Below are positions 24,774 through 33,833 of a stretch of 64,000 nucleotides of DNA, piece after piece; the stretch's first letter is position 1, and each line of letters begins with the position of its first letter. The DNA is from Afipia massiliensis (lineage in GTDB: Bacteria; Pseudomonadota; Alphaproteobacteria; Rhizobiales; Xanthobacteraceae), in the NCBI RefSeq assembly GCF_014203115.1, contig NZ_JACHIJ010000002.1, positions 434,001 to 498,000 on the forward strand, given 5' to 3'. The notes beneath the pieces are model-generated. The model was not told the DNA's origin. It saw nothing but the letters and a program-made list of their open reading frames with translations, and searched no databases. A program made the position numbers and the translations under genes.

Positions 24774-25958
24774 TCATTGCAAGATTTCGAAAAGTCCCGC
24801 CGCGCCCATCCCGCCACCGATGCACATGGTCACCACGCCGTACTTGGCCTTACGACGGCGGCCCTCAATCAGAACGTGACCGGCCAGACGCGCGCCGGTC
24901 ATCCCGTAGGGGTGGCCCATCGAGATCGAGCCGCCGTTGACGTTGAGCTTTTCCGGGTCGATCCCCAGCTTATCCCGGCAATAGATGACCTGAACAGCGT
25001 AGGCTTCATTCAGTTCCCACAGATCGATATCGTCGATCTTGAGACCGTGCCGCTTCAGAAGACGGGGGATCGCAGCCACCGGGCCGACACCCATCTCATC
25101 CGGTTCGACGCCCGCGGCGACAAAACCACGGAAAATGCCAAGCGGCTTGAGCCCCTTCTTTGCGGCGATCTTGTCGCTCATGATGATGCAGGCCGACGCA
25201 CCGTCCGATAACTGGCTGGCATTACCCGCGCTGATGGTCTTGCCTTCAAACACCGGCTTGATGCTGGCCAGCCCTTCGGCTGTGGTATCCGGGCGCGGTC
25301 CCTCATCCTTGGTCAATGTAATGTCCTTGAACGAGACCTGCTTGGTCTCCTTGTCCATCACCGCCATCTTGGTCTTGAATGGCACAATTTCGTCGTTGAA
25401 CCGGCCGCCCTGAATGGCTGCGCCGGTCCGGCGCTGGCATTCGAGGCTGTATTCGTCCTGCTTGTCGCGAGGAATGTTGTAACGCGCCGCGACAACTTCT
25501 GCGGTCTCCAGCATCGACATGTATATATCCGGCTTCATCGCCATCAACTCGTCGTCGACCGTATGAAACCTGTTCATGTGATCGTTCTGCACGAGGCTGA
25601 TCGACTCAATGCCGCCGCCAATGGCTATCTCTACGCCGTCGAGCATGACAGACCGTGCTGCAACAGCAATCGCCTGAAGGCCGGACGCGCATTGGCGATC
25701 GATTGTGGTACCGGCGACAGTCACGGGAAGCCCGGCGCGTATCGCGCCCTTGCGCGCAACATTCATCACCATGGTGCCCTGCTGCATGGCGCAGCCCATC
25801 ACCACGTCCTCGACCTCGCCCGGCTCGATCCCGGCACGCTTCACCGCCTCAGCCATGACATGGCCCGCCATCGTCGGGCCTTCAGTGTTGTTCAGTGCGC
25901 CCCGATATGCCTTGCCGATACCGGTGCGGGCTGTGGAAACAATAACTGCATCTACCAT
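24774..25958 (-). CDS. Acetyl-CoA acyltransferase (thiolase)
   Basis: The 394-residue product is a thiolase with the full catalytic set: nucleophile Cys in DRQCASGLQA, His in the GHPYGMTGAR motif and the second Cys in TMCIGGGMGAAGLFE. It should cleave a 3-oxoacyl-CoA with CoA. It is the distal gene of the minus-strand run ligase - SDR - acyl-CoA dehydrogenase - acyl-CoA dehydrogenase - thiolase, which resembles the R. palustris pim operon. The ATG at 25958 has GGAGG at a good distance, and the frame upstream of it adds only non-family sequence. The 153-bp gap before the dehydrogenase gene may hold its own promoter. Confidence 0.92.
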   Translation of the reverse strand: MVDAVIVSTARTGIGKAYRGALNNTEGPTMAGHVMAEAVKRAGIEPGEVEDVVMGCAMQQGTMVMNVARKGAIRAGLPVTVAGTTIDRQCASGLQAIAVAARSVMLDGVEIAIGGGIESISLVQNDHMNRFHTVDDELMAMKPDIYMSMLETAEVVAARYNIPRDKQDEYSLECQRRTGAAIQGGRFNDEIVPFKTKMAVMDKETKQVSFKDITLTKDEGPRPDTTAEGLASIKPVFEGKTISAGNASQLSDGASACIIMSDKIAAKKGLKPLGIFRGFVAAGVEPDEMGVGPVAAIPRLLKRHGLKIDDIDLWELNEAYAVQVIYCRDKLGIDPEKLNVNGGSISMGHPYGMTGARLAGHVLIEGRRRKAKYGVVTMCIGGGMGAAGLFEILQ

Positions 25959-26111
25959 TCGGTGACCTCCGGGATGTGAGCCGACCCAATCAGGTTTGTG
26001 CGCGGACTCTGTGTGAATGTCCACATTATATGATAATCATCATTCAATAGAAGCGCACTTGACCTCGGCAAGGCTGCCATGCCGAAAATTCCGCAGTATT
26101 GCGATCGAAGG

Positions 26112-27242
26112 TCAGCTTGCGCGGGCGTAGCGCAGCAGGTGATAGGTCGGGTCGCCGAACTGGATGTTGATCGATGCGATGCGCTTGAAATAGTGACCGA
26201 CGTTCAGTTCGTCGCTCATGCCCATGCCGCCATGGAGCTGGATCGCCTGTTCGCCGACATAGCGGGCCGCCTCGCCGATCTTCGATTTCGCACCTGAAGC
26301 AAGTTTGGAGGCCTGCTCATCCCCTTCAGCTATGGTCAGGTTCAAGTGCTGAGACAGCGACGTCGCCTCCTCCAGGGCAATGAACATGTCCACCATCCGG
26401 TGCTGCAGCACCTGGAATGTGCCCAGTGCCACACCGAACTGTTTGCGCGTCTTGGTGTACTCCAGCGTCGCCGCATTCAGTTCGCCCATGGCACCGGTAG
26501 CCTCGGCGCACAGCGCTGCGATGGCACGGTCGCGGCACGCTTCCAGAGCCGCAACACCCTTTCCTTCCGCCCCGAGCAGCCGGTTTGAAGGAACGCTGAC
26601 ATCTTTCAAGGTGATTTCAGCCGCACGCCGACCGTCGATGGTCTTGAAGCTTTGCAGATGAAGTCCCGCCGATTGACGATCCATGATGAACAGGCTGACA
26701 CCGGCATGGTCGCGCGGGCCACCCAGGGTTCGGGCCGATACAATCAGCTTGTCAGCCCATGGCGCGCCGATCACCGCGGCCTTCACGCCGTTCAGAACAT
26801 ATGTGTCACCACTGCGCTTCGCGGTCGTCGAAACATTGTTGAGATCATAGCGCGACTTTCCCTCGGTCCAAGCCAGCGCCCAGATCGCCTCACCCGCCAT
26901 GATCGGCGGCAGAAATTCGTCGCGCTGCGCGTCGGACCCTGCGTGTTCGATCAACCCGCCTGCCAGCACGACGGTCTCGAAGAAGGGCTCGACAACGAGA
27001 TGCCGACCGAACTCCTGCATCACGATCATCGTCGCCAGTGGTCCCCCGCCCAGACCGCCGGCTGCTTCGGCAAACGGAGCCGCCAGCAAACCGAGTTCTG
27101 CGAAGGCGCTCCAGTGCTTTCTGCTCCAGCCCTCTTCCGTCGCGATGATCTTGCGGCGCGTGTCGAAATCGTACTGATCACGCAGCAGCTTCTGAATGCT
27201 GCTGCGCAGGAGTTCCTGTTCTTCCGTAAACTCAATATCCAC
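26112..27242 (-). CDS. Acyl-CoA dehydrogenase, small-subunit type
   Basis: The 376-residue product matches FadE-type flavoproteins (PimD-like): an N-terminal helical domain, AWTEGKSRYDLNNV in the beta domain, RKQFGVALGTFQVLQHRM and the FAD-binding QLHGGMGMSDELNVGHYFKRI near the C-terminus. The usual catalytic Glu is not obvious, as is common for the small partner of heteromeric enzymes. It lies 21 bp after the next dehydrogenase gene. The pair should form an alpha2beta2 enzyme that introduces the 2,3 double bond into an acyl-CoA. Confidence 0.9.
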   Translation of the reverse strand: MDIEFTEEQELLRSSIQKLLRDQYDFDTRRKIIATEEGWSRKHWSAFAELGLLAAPFAEAAGGLGGGPLATMIVMQEFGRHLVVEPFFETVVLAGGLIEHAGSDAQRDEFLPPIMAGEAIWALAWTEGKSRYDLNNVSTTAKRSGDTYVLNGVKAAVIGAPWADKLIVSARTLGGPRDHAGVSLFIMDRQSAGLHLQSFKTIDGRRAAEITLKDVSVPSNRLLGAEGKGVAALEACRDRAIAALCAEATGAMGELNAATLEYTKTRKQFGVALGTFQVLQHRMVDMFIALEEATSLSQHLNLTIAEGDEQASKLASGAKSKIGEAARYVGEQAIQLHGGMGMSDELNVGHYFKRIASINIQFGDPTYHLLRYARAS

Positions 27243-27263
27243 CGGATGCCTCGTGCGATGCGA

Positions 27264-28445
27264 TTACAGACCAAGCACCGCTTTTGCGATGATGTTGCGC
27301 TGGATCTCGTTCGATCCGCCGTAAATGCTGAGCTTGCGCGAATTCAGGTACTTCTCCGGCGCGGTGTGACCATCGTCCGGCCCCGGCATGAAGATATTGG
27401 CGCTGACCGGATGCTCGCGAAGCGCGAGACCGTAGTTACCGATGGCCCTGTGCGTCAGATCAGTGATGCGCTGGAAGATCTCCGTGCCCCTGATCTTGAA
27501 CAGCGATGCAGCCGGCCCCGGATTGATCCCGCGTGACATCTGCGCGACCACGCGAAGTTCGGTGGCCTCAAGCGCGAGAACGTCGAGTTCGACGCGAGCG
27601 ATGTCCTTGGTGAATTCGCCGAAGGCTGAATCGTCTTCGCCGATCTCGGTCTTCACGATCTTCTTGAGCTTATTCAGGTAGCGGGTCGAACGGCCGATGC
27701 CGGCCATGCTGGTGCGCTCATTGCCGAGCAGGAACTTCGCGTAGGTCCAGCCCTTGTTCTCTTCGCCGATCAGGTTCTCGACCGGTACACGCACGTTCTC
27801 GAGGAAAACATCGTTGACCTCGTGCGAGCCGTCGATGGTGATGATCGGGCGAACGGTGACTCCCGGTGTCTTCATGTCGATGAGCAGGAAGGAAATGCCC
27901 GACTGCGGCTTGGCGCTGGGATCAGTGCGAACCAGGCAGAAGATCCAGTCGGCGTGCTGAGCCAGCGTGGTCCAGGTCTTGTGACCATTGACAATGTAAT
28001 GGTCACCCTCACGCACCGCCTTGGTGCGGACCGACGCAAGATCAGAACCCGAGCCCGGCTCCGAGTAACCCTGGCACCACCAGTCCTCGCCCGACAGAAT
28101 ACGCGGCAAGAACTTCCGCTTCTGCTCGTCGCTGCCGTAAGTGTAGATAACCGGCCCCACCATCGTGACGCTGAACGCGAGCGGCGGCAGCGTACCGGCG
28201 CGCGTGGTTTCCTGCTCCCAGATAAAGCGCTGGGTGATCGACCAGCCGGGTCCGCCATACTCCTTCGGCCACAACGGCGCGATCCATCCCTTCTTGTGGA
28301 GAATTTTGTGCCAGAGCATCGACTGCTCCTTGGTCAGATCCGTTTCCGGGTTCGGCACACGCATTTCCTGCGGATAGTTTTCCGCGATAAACGCCCTCAC
28401 CTCATCCCGGAACGCCGCATCCGCGCTGGATAGCTTCAGCTCCAT
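27264..28445 (-). CDS. Acyl-CoA dehydrogenase, large-subunit type
   Basis: The 393-residue product resembles PimC-like dehydrogenases. It has QGYSEPGSGSDLASVRTKA, which lines the flavin, KTWTTLAQHADWIFCLVRT and the C-terminal IYGGSNEIQRNIIAKAVLGL motif, which contacts FAD. Together with the gene downstream it should make a heteromeric acyl-CoA dehydrogenase passing electrons to ETF. The gene lies 13 bp after the SDR gene in the same direction. Confidence 0.92.
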   Translation of the reverse strand: MELKLSSADAAFRDEVRAFIAENYPQEMRVPNPETDLTKEQSMLWHKILHKKGWIAPLWPKEYGGPGWSITQRFIWEQETTRAGTLPPLAFSVTMVGPVIYTYGSDEQKRKFLPRILSGEDWWCQGYSEPGSGSDLASVRTKAVREGDHYIVNGHKTWTTLAQHADWIFCLVRTDPSAKPQSGISFLLIDMKTPGVTVRPIITIDGSHEVNDVFLENVRVPVENLIGEENKGWTYAKFLLGNERTSMAGIGRSTRYLNKLKKIVKTEIGEDDSAFGEFTKDIARVELDVLALEATELRVVAQMSRGINPGPAASLFKIRGTEIFQRITDLTHRAIGNYGLALREHPVSANIFMPGPDDGHTAPEKYLNSRKLSIYGGSNEIQRNIIAKAVLGL

Positions 28446-28458
28446 CGGACAGCTCCCG

Positions 28459-29202
28459 TTACCACTTCTCGCCGAAGGGGCGGATTTCGGTTTCGAACGT
28501 CCAGGCGTCCCGTGGCTGCTGATAGAGCTGCCAATAGGTTTCAGCGACAGCCGCGGGACGCATCAGGCGATTTGGATCGAGGTTCTCGATCGCTTCCTTG
28601 CCTTCGCGGTTGGCAATCAGTTGGCGCACCCATTCGGTATCGACGCTGGAATCGATGATGAGATGCGCGACATGGATGTTCTTCGGTCCAAGCTCGCGTG
28701 CTATCGACTGCGCGACGGCACGCAGACCGAACTTTGCGCTGGCGAAGGCGGCGAAACCCGACCCGCCACGCAAGCTCGCGGTTGCCCCGGTAAAGAAGAT
28801 AGCTCCCTTGCCACGCGGCAGCATCACGCGGGCGGCTTCGCGCCCTGCGAGGAATCCGGAATAGCAGGCCATTTCCCAGACCTTCCGGAAAACGCGTTCC
28901 GTCGTATCGAGAATCGGGAAATTGACGTTCGCGCCGATGTTGAAAATGCACGCTTCAAGCGGCGCATGTTTATCGGCATCGGAGATGAATGAAATCATCT
29001 CCTCTTCCTTGCGCGCATCGAGCGAGCGAGCGAATACCGTACCGCCTGCGGCCTCGATCTCCTTGACGAGGGGGACGAGTTTCTCGCCTTGACGTCGACC
29101 CGCAAAGACAGTGAACCCCTCCGATGCAAATTTCTTGGCGATCTCGCCGCCGATGAAATCACCGGCACCGATCACGGCCACGGTCGCGTTTCGTTTCTGC
29201 AA
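28459..29202 (-). CDS. SDR-family protein lacking the catalytic Tyr (SDR_c10-like), copy 1
   Basis: The 247-residue product has the Rossmann N-terminus VIGAGDFIGG, NIGANVN and the long helix of SDRs. The active site is altered: the Y-x-x-x-K position reads F153-ASA-K157, and the Ser position reads FTGAT. This combination fits the atypical SDR_c10 subgroup, known to carry Phe instead of Tyr. It may still bind NAD(P)H, but the reaction is unclear. A paralog lies at 31072-31812 in the divergent operon with the same substitutions at identical positions. The gene lies between the ligase and the dehydrogenase genes. Confidence 0.88.
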   Translation of the reverse strand: MQKRNATVAVIGAGDFIGGEIAKKFASEGFTVFAGRRQGEKLVPLVKEIEAAGGTVFARSLDARKEEEMISFISDADKHAPLEACIFNIGANVNFPILDTTERVFRKVWEMACYSGFLAGREAARVMLPRGKGAIFFTGATASLRGGSGFAAFASAKFGLRAVAQSIARELGPKNIHVAHLIIDSSVDTEWVRQLIANREGKEAIENLDPNRLMRPAAVAETYWQLYQQPRDAWTFETEIRPFGEKW

Positions 29203-29271
29203 GGCTTCCTCCTAGATGTGAGATTCCGAAAATTGCGACCAGTCTCGCGCTCGACCGCGCGAACGCTCGCG

Positions 29272-30837
29272 TCACGTATTGCGAATGGATTCCGCGAGCT
29301 TGTGCTTGAGAATTTTACCTGTGGATGTCGCGGGCAACGCCTCAAGCACGATGATCTGAGACGGCCGCTTGTACGATGTGAGCTGCGGGCTGACATATGC
29401 CATCAGCTCGGAGGGCGTAACCTTGGAGCTATTCAGCAGCTGGACAAACGCGACGACCTCCTCGTTGCCATCGACCGGGCGCCCAACCACAGCGGACTGA
29501 ACAACGGCGTCGTGCGAGTTGAGTACCGCCTCGACCTCAGCGGGATACACGTTGAAGCCGGAGCGGATGATCATTTCCTTGCTACGGCCTACAATAAACA
29601 GCGCACCTCCCTCTAAGCGGGCGAGATCGCCCGTGAGGAACCAGCCGTCTGCATCGATGGATTTGGCAGTCAGATCGGGCGCTCGATAGTATCCCAGCAT
29701 GACGTTGCGGCCACGCACGTGCAACTCACCCACCGATCCATCGGTGATGATCTTGCCGTCACGGCCGACGATGCGGCTCTCAACACCCGGCATCACCGCG
29801 CCGACAGACTGGTCTGTTCGTGGTGATTCCAGCCGCACACCGGAAATGCCGGGCGATGTCTCAGTGATCCCGTAGGCGTTCAGGAGCGGGATACCAAGCT
29901 CTGCCTCGACCCGAGTTTTCAGATCGAGGTCGAGCGGCGCACCAGCCACGGCAATCAATCTCAGCGAGCCCCTGTCCAGCTTCGAGAGGCCCGCGACTTG
30001 TTTGTACTCGAGCAGGCGCTGATAAGTCGCCGGAACACCGTTGACGGTCGTAATTCCCTCTTCCGCAATGTGCCTGGCAAACGCCGCCGGGTCATACTTG
30101 CTGACGAGCCGCGCTGTGGCACCCGTCAATAGCGTCATCACGATGAGCGACACACCGACAATGTGCGTCATCGGCAGCACAACGTAGACTTTGTCCTTGC
30201 TGGTCATGTTCCTGAGCAGCGCGGTGCCCTTCGCGCTGAACAACAGATTTCCGTGAGTCAGCATCACGCCCTTGGGCGTGCCCGTGGTGCCCGAAGTGTA
30301 GATAAGGACGGCGACCTGCCTGGTGGAGTCGGCGTGAACCGGCTCGGGTTCGGTGGCTTCGTTCAGCGCGGTCATGCCGATGCCGGCAAGAGGGCCAACA
30401 TCTTTGACGATGGCGTCGAGACGGGCCGCGTGGGCTGCGGCCTCGGCGGAAACCTTTGTCGTGAAGAACATGCGGCGCGTGCCGCTATGATCGCGAATCT
30501 GATCCAGTTCCCGCGGCGACAGTCTGGGATTGGCGACGATCACCCAAGCGTCCAGCCGGCTTGCAGCCAGCATCAGACACGCCATCTCGGTGCAATTTTC
30601 GCTAACGAGCATCATGCGATCGCCGGGCCGTACACCGAGCGACTGCAAGGCAGATGCCGTCGATTCAACTGCATCTGCCAGTTGACGGTAAGACCACGTT
30701 CGCGAATCGTCGATCAAAGCCGGATAATCCGGCGTCTGCGCAACTGCGCGGTCCATCGCCTGATGCAACCGCTCCGGCAGACCATGCAGGATCTCATGAA
30801 TTTCGCTATCGCCGACTTCGTCCGCTGCGCTGTCCAA
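29272..30837 (-). CDS. Acyl-CoA ligase (AMP-forming)
   Basis: The product of about 521 residues belongs to the adenylate-forming family. It has the P-loop-like YTSGTTGTPKGVMLTHGN, YGITETSPG, the hinge motif GRSKEMIIRSGFNVYPAEVE and the catalytic Lys in TGKILKHKL. It activates a carboxylic acid to its CoA thioester, probably the entry step of the cluster. I chose TTG at 30837 because GGGGAGG lies five bases upstream; a longer frame reaches TTG 30894 but has no Shine-Dalgarno. It is the first gene of the five-gene minus-strand run, and the palindrome at 30901-30915 lies in its control region. Confidence 0.9.
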   Translation of the reverse strand: MDSAADEVGDSEIHEILHGLPERLHQAMDRAVAQTPDYPALIDDSRTWSYRQLADAVESTASALQSLGVRPGDRMMLVSENCTEMACLMLAASRLDAWVIVANPRLSPRELDQIRDHSGTRRMFFTTKVSAEAAAHAARLDAIVKDVGPLAGIGMTALNEATEPEPVHADSTRQVAVLIYTSGTTGTPKGVMLTHGNLLFSAKGTALLRNMTSKDKVYVVLPMTHIVGVSLIVMTLLTGATARLVSKYDPAAFARHIAEEGITTVNGVPATYQRLLEYKQVAGLSKLDRGSLRLIAVAGAPLDLDLKTRVEAELGIPLLNAYGITETSPGISGVRLESPRTDQSVGAVMPGVESRIVGRDGKIITDGSVGELHVRGRNVMLGYYRAPDLTAKSIDADGWFLTGDLARLEGGALFIVGRSKEMIIRSGFNVYPAEVEAVLNSHDAVVQSAVVGRPVDGNEEVVAFVQLLNSSKVTPSELMAYVSPQLTSYKRPSQIIVLEALPATSTGKILKHKLAESIRNT

Positions 30838-30900
30838 TTCAACCTCCCCGGCAATGTCCGGCCGCTTCACGGGGCGGCCTTTCGACCGGCGCAAAGTAAC

Positions 30901-30915
30901 GTTCTTTTTTAGAAC
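30901..30915. promoter_or_regulatory. 15-bp palindrome, candidate HxlR operator 1
   Basis: GTTCTTTTTTAGAAC has perfect 5-bp arms (GTTCT/AGAAC) and sits 64 bp upstream of the ligase start. Its closest match in the window is the palindrome at 34568-34582 next to the hxlR-type gene, which read on the minus strand agrees at 13 of 15 positions. Confidence 0.55.
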
Positions 30916-31039
30916 TAGTCAATCGCATTGGTGCAATGCACAGAAATTAAACTCTCCGAAGATCATTCTCGCATCATGCTCAGTGCCAAATTGCGGCAAT
31001 TGCCGTTTACAACACACCTTAAGGCGGCTATGAGAGAAA

Positions 31040-31054
31040 GTACCAAATAAGAAC
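31040..31054. promoter_or_regulatory. Degenerate 15-bp palindrome, candidate HxlR operator 3
   Basis: GTACCAAATAAGAAC keeps the right arm AGAAC and the G-T-x-C of the left arm of the palindrome at 30901-30915 (9 of 15 identical). It ends 17 bp before the GTG start of the SDR gene, where a bound repressor would block transcription. Confidence 0.35.
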
Positions 31055-31071
31055 TATATATGGAGGTTGGC

Positions 31072-31812
31072 GTGGCTCAAGGTGGCGTTGTTTTGCTGGT
31101 TGGTGCGGGCGACGCCATCGGCGCGGCGGTCGCGCGGCGATTTGCCAGAGGCGGATACAAGGTCTGTGTCGCGCGCCGCGAAGCAGTCAAATCCCAGGGC
31201 CTCGTCGACGAAATGAAGGCGGAAGGATGTGAGGTTCACGCTATCAGCGTTGACGCCCGTCAGGAAGCCGATGTGCAGGCCATGTTTGCGCGCATCGAGA
31301 AGGAAATCGGCCCGATCGAGGTCTGCCTGTTTAACGCAGGATCCAACGTCAACAAGCCGCTGCTTGAAACCACCGAGAAGCTTTTCTTCAAGGCATGGGA
31401 ACTCGCCTGCTACGGCGGATTCTTGGTTGGACGCGAAGCGGCGAAATACATGATGCAACGCGGACGCGGCACCATTCTGTTCACAGGCGCCACTGCGAGC
31501 GTGCGTGGCGGAAAGGGCTTTGCAGCCTTCGCGTCAGCGAAGTTTGCGCTGCGCGCCGTGGCCCAGTCGATGGCCAGAGAACTCGGGCCTAAGAACATTC
31601 ACGTCGTTCACCTGCTGATTGACGCCGCCGTCGATAGCGAGGCGATCCATCAGCGCATGAAGGCCGCGAAGGGTATCGACGCCGGCGATATTCCCGCCGA
31701 CAGCTTGACCAAGACGGATTCCATTGCGGACGCATATTGGTTCGCACATCAACAGAAGCGCGACGGCTGGACTCACGAACTCGATCTGCGTCCCTCCGTG
31801 GAGACCTGGTGA
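31072..31812 (+). CDS. SDR-family protein lacking the catalytic Tyr (SDR_c10-like), copy 2
   Basis: The 246-residue product is colinear with copy 1 at 28459-29202: VGAGDAIG at the nucleotide site, and F153-ASA-K157 in place of Y-x-x-x-K. I chose GTG at 31072 because GGAGG lies five bases before it and the protein then aligns with its paralog from the first residue; the ATG at 31060 has no Shine-Dalgarno. It heads a two-gene run with the GST gene (one base between stop and start) and is divergent from the ligase operon. Confidence 0.88.
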   Translation: MAQGGVVLLVGAGDAIGAAVARRFARGGYKVCVARREAVKSQGLVDEMKAEGCEVHAISVDARQEADVQAMFARIEKEIGPIEVCLFNAGSNVNKPLLETTEKLFFKAWELACYGGFLVGREAAKYMMQRGRGTILFTGATASVRGGKGFAAFASAKFALRAVAQSMARELGPKNIHVVHLLIDAAVDSEAIHQRMKAAKGIDAGDIPADSLTKTDSIADAYWFAHQQKRDGWTHELDLRPSVETW

Positions 31813-31813
31813 T

Positions 31814-32491
31814 ATGGCGAGCGCCCCGAACCTCACCCTCTGGGGCGTCGGAACCAGCCGGACCGTCAGGCCACACTGGGCACTGGCAGAATTGGGGCTG
31901 AAGTACGAAACCTACGCCATCGGTCCCCGCACCGGCGAAACCAAGACTGCAGAGTACACCAAGCTCAATCCACGCCAGAAGGTCCCGCTGCTGCAGGATG
32001 GCGATTTCGCCATCGGCGAAAGCGCGGCGATTGTCGCGTATCTGTCGCAGACCTATTCAACACCCGACAAATCGCTGATTCCCGAGGAGAAGCAGCAATA
32101 CGCCAAGTGGCTCGAGTGGTGTTTCTTCATCGTCACGGAACTTGATTCCACCAGCCTGTATGTGATGCGCCGGCACAGCGCCAATGCGCTCGGGCCGATT
32201 TACGGCGTTGCACCCGAAGTCGTCGCCAAGGCCGGAGAATACTTTCGCGAGCAGTTGCGCCACGTCGAGGTCGCACTCGACGACGGACGAACCTTTCTGA
32301 TGGGCGATCAATTCACCAGCGCAGACATTCTGCTGACGACATGTCTCGAATGGGCAATCGCCTACGGCGTCGGCATCTGCGACAACGCTCATCCGTACCT
32401 CGAGCGCATCAAGACACGTCCGGGCTATGTGCGCGGTACCGCCGCGAATGTCCCGCCTGCCCCCGGAGAGCCAGTCAGGCGGCCGGCCTGA
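31814..32491 (+). CDS. Glutathione S-transferase
   Basis: The 225-residue product has an N-terminal thioredoxin-fold domain (LWGVGTSRTVRPHWALAELG; LNPRQKVPLLQDGDFAIGESAAIVAYL, with the cis-Pro and the E-S pair that hold glutathione) and a helical C-terminal domain with FTSADILLTTCLEW. It should conjugate or exchange glutathione on an electrophilic intermediate in the cytosol. The start at 31814 is one base after the SDR stop codon, so both are translated from one transcript. A bidirectional terminator follows. Confidence 0.9.
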   Translation: MASAPNLTLWGVGTSRTVRPHWALAELGLKYETYAIGPRTGETKTAEYTKLNPRQKVPLLQDGDFAIGESAAIVAYLSQTYSTPDKSLIPEEKQQYAKWLEWCFFIVTELDSTSLYVMRRHSANALGPIYGVAPEVVAKAGEYFREQLRHVEVALDDGRTFLMGDQFTSADILLTTCLEWAIAYGVGICDNAHPYLERIKTRPGYVRGTAANVPPAPGEPVRRPA

Positions 32492-32507
32492 CATTTGAAG
32501 TCATTAC

Positions 32508-32539
32508 AAAAGAGGCCGACAAAAATGTCGGCCTCTTTT
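32508..32539. terminator. Bidirectional terminator
   Basis: AAAAGAGGCCGACA and TGTCGGCCTCTTTT are perfectly complementary around AAAA. It separates the GST gene (plus) from the CoA-transferase gene (minus), whose stop codon follows three bases later. Confidence 0.85.
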
Positions 32540-32541
32540 CG

Positions 32542-33741
32542 TTAGCTTGCAATCCTGACCGCCTTAGCCGCAACCATGCTGTCGATAGCTGCATCGGCAT
32601 AGCCGAGGTCACGCAACACCGCGCGTGAGTGTTCGCCGACGCGCGGCGCCGGACCGCCGATCACCGCCTCATTGATCTCGAACCGGGCCGCCGGCTTCGG
32701 CTGACGCACCCGGCCAACTGTCGGCTGCTCGAATTCCTCAATCAGGCCGCGTGCAACCACCTGCTCATTCTGGATGATCTCGCCACGGCGCAGGATCGGC
32801 GCGCACGGTACATCGGCTGCATCGAGCCGCTCCAGCCACTCGGCCGTGGTGCGCTGACCAATGTATTCCTGCATCTTGTTGATGCGCGCAGTCGCATTCT
32901 GGTTGCGTTTGGTTGGGGTGGCAAAGCGCTCGTCCTTTGCCAGTTCCGGATCACCTGAAGCCTTGCAGAAGCCCTGCCACTCGGAGTCCGAAATGGTGCC
33001 GCAGGTCATGTAGCCATCAAGCGTCTTGAACACGAGATCGGGGCGGTCGTTGGGATCGCCCGCAGCTACTTCCGCGCCCACCACCGTGTACTGCATCATG
33101 CCTTCCGGCCACAGATACGAAATCATGGTGTCGAGCATCGCAACCTGGATGTGATCGCCCTTCCCGGTCTTCTCGCGGGCATAGAGCGCCGACGATACCG
33201 CCTGCGCGGTAAACACCGCCGTGGTTTTGTCCGCGACAATCGTGCGGATCATCTGCGGACGGTTGGTCACCGGCTGCGACTGGATGTCCGCGAACCCGGA
33301 CAAGCCCTGAATGATGGGATCGTAGACCCGTTTCTTCACGTAAGGTCCGCTGTCGCCAACACCGCTAATCGAGACATAGATCAGACGCGGATGTTTCTTG
33401 CGCAATTCCTCAGGCCCGAGTCCGAGCCGGTCCATCGCACCCGGGCGGAAATTCTGCACCAGCACGTCGCTCTGCGCGACCAGCTTCGCCAGCACCTCGC
33501 GCCCGATGTCGCTTTTCATATCGATGGACAGCGAACGCTTGCCCCGGTTCGACGAAATGAACAGCGCGGAGAACTCGCCGGCCTTGTCGATAATTGCGCG
33601 GCTACGGCGGGTGATATCGCCACCGATCGGCTCGATCTTCAGGACATCCGCGCCCTGGTCCGCGAGAAACATTGTCGCAAATGGACCGGACACCACGCCG
33701 GTCAAATCCAGCACGCGCACGCCACTCAAAGGACCGGACAT
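32542..33741 (-). CDS. Family III CoA-transferase (CaiB/BaiF type)
   Basis: The 399-residue product opens with the family's GVRVLDLTGVVSGPFATMFLADQGADVLKIE and has the catalytic Asp in YDPIIQGLSG. LVQNFRPGAMDRLGLG and NRGKRSLSIDMK are also typical. Such enzymes move CoA between acids without releasing free CoA. In this cluster it is a second way to activate the substrate, besides the AMP-forming ligase. It lies downstream of the isomerase gene on the same strand (92 bp apart), and they may form one operon. Confidence 0.93.
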   Translation of the reverse strand: MSGPLSGVRVLDLTGVVSGPFATMFLADQGADVLKIEPIGGDITRRSRAIIDKAGEFSALFISSNRGKRSLSIDMKSDIGREVLAKLVAQSDVLVQNFRPGAMDRLGLGPEELRKKHPRLIYVSISGVGDSGPYVKKRVYDPIIQGLSGFADIQSQPVTNRPQMIRTIVADKTTAVFTAQAVSSALYAREKTGKGDHIQVAMLDTMISYLWPEGMMQYTVVGAEVAAGDPNDRPDLVFKTLDGYMTCGTISDSEWQGFCKASGDPELAKDERFATPTKRNQNATARINKMQEYIGQRTTAEWLERLDAADVPCAPILRRGEIIQNEQVVARGLIEEFEQPTVGRVRQPKPAARFEINEAVIGGPAPRVGEHSRAVLRDLGYADAAIDSMVAAKAVRIAS

Positions 33742-33833
33742 CTGTTTCTTCCCTATATGAAGTCGCGGAAGGCCCTGCTGCTCGCCTCGCCCGCTGCATT
33801 CAGAAGAAGTCTTTCAGTGAAAGACCTGTGGTC

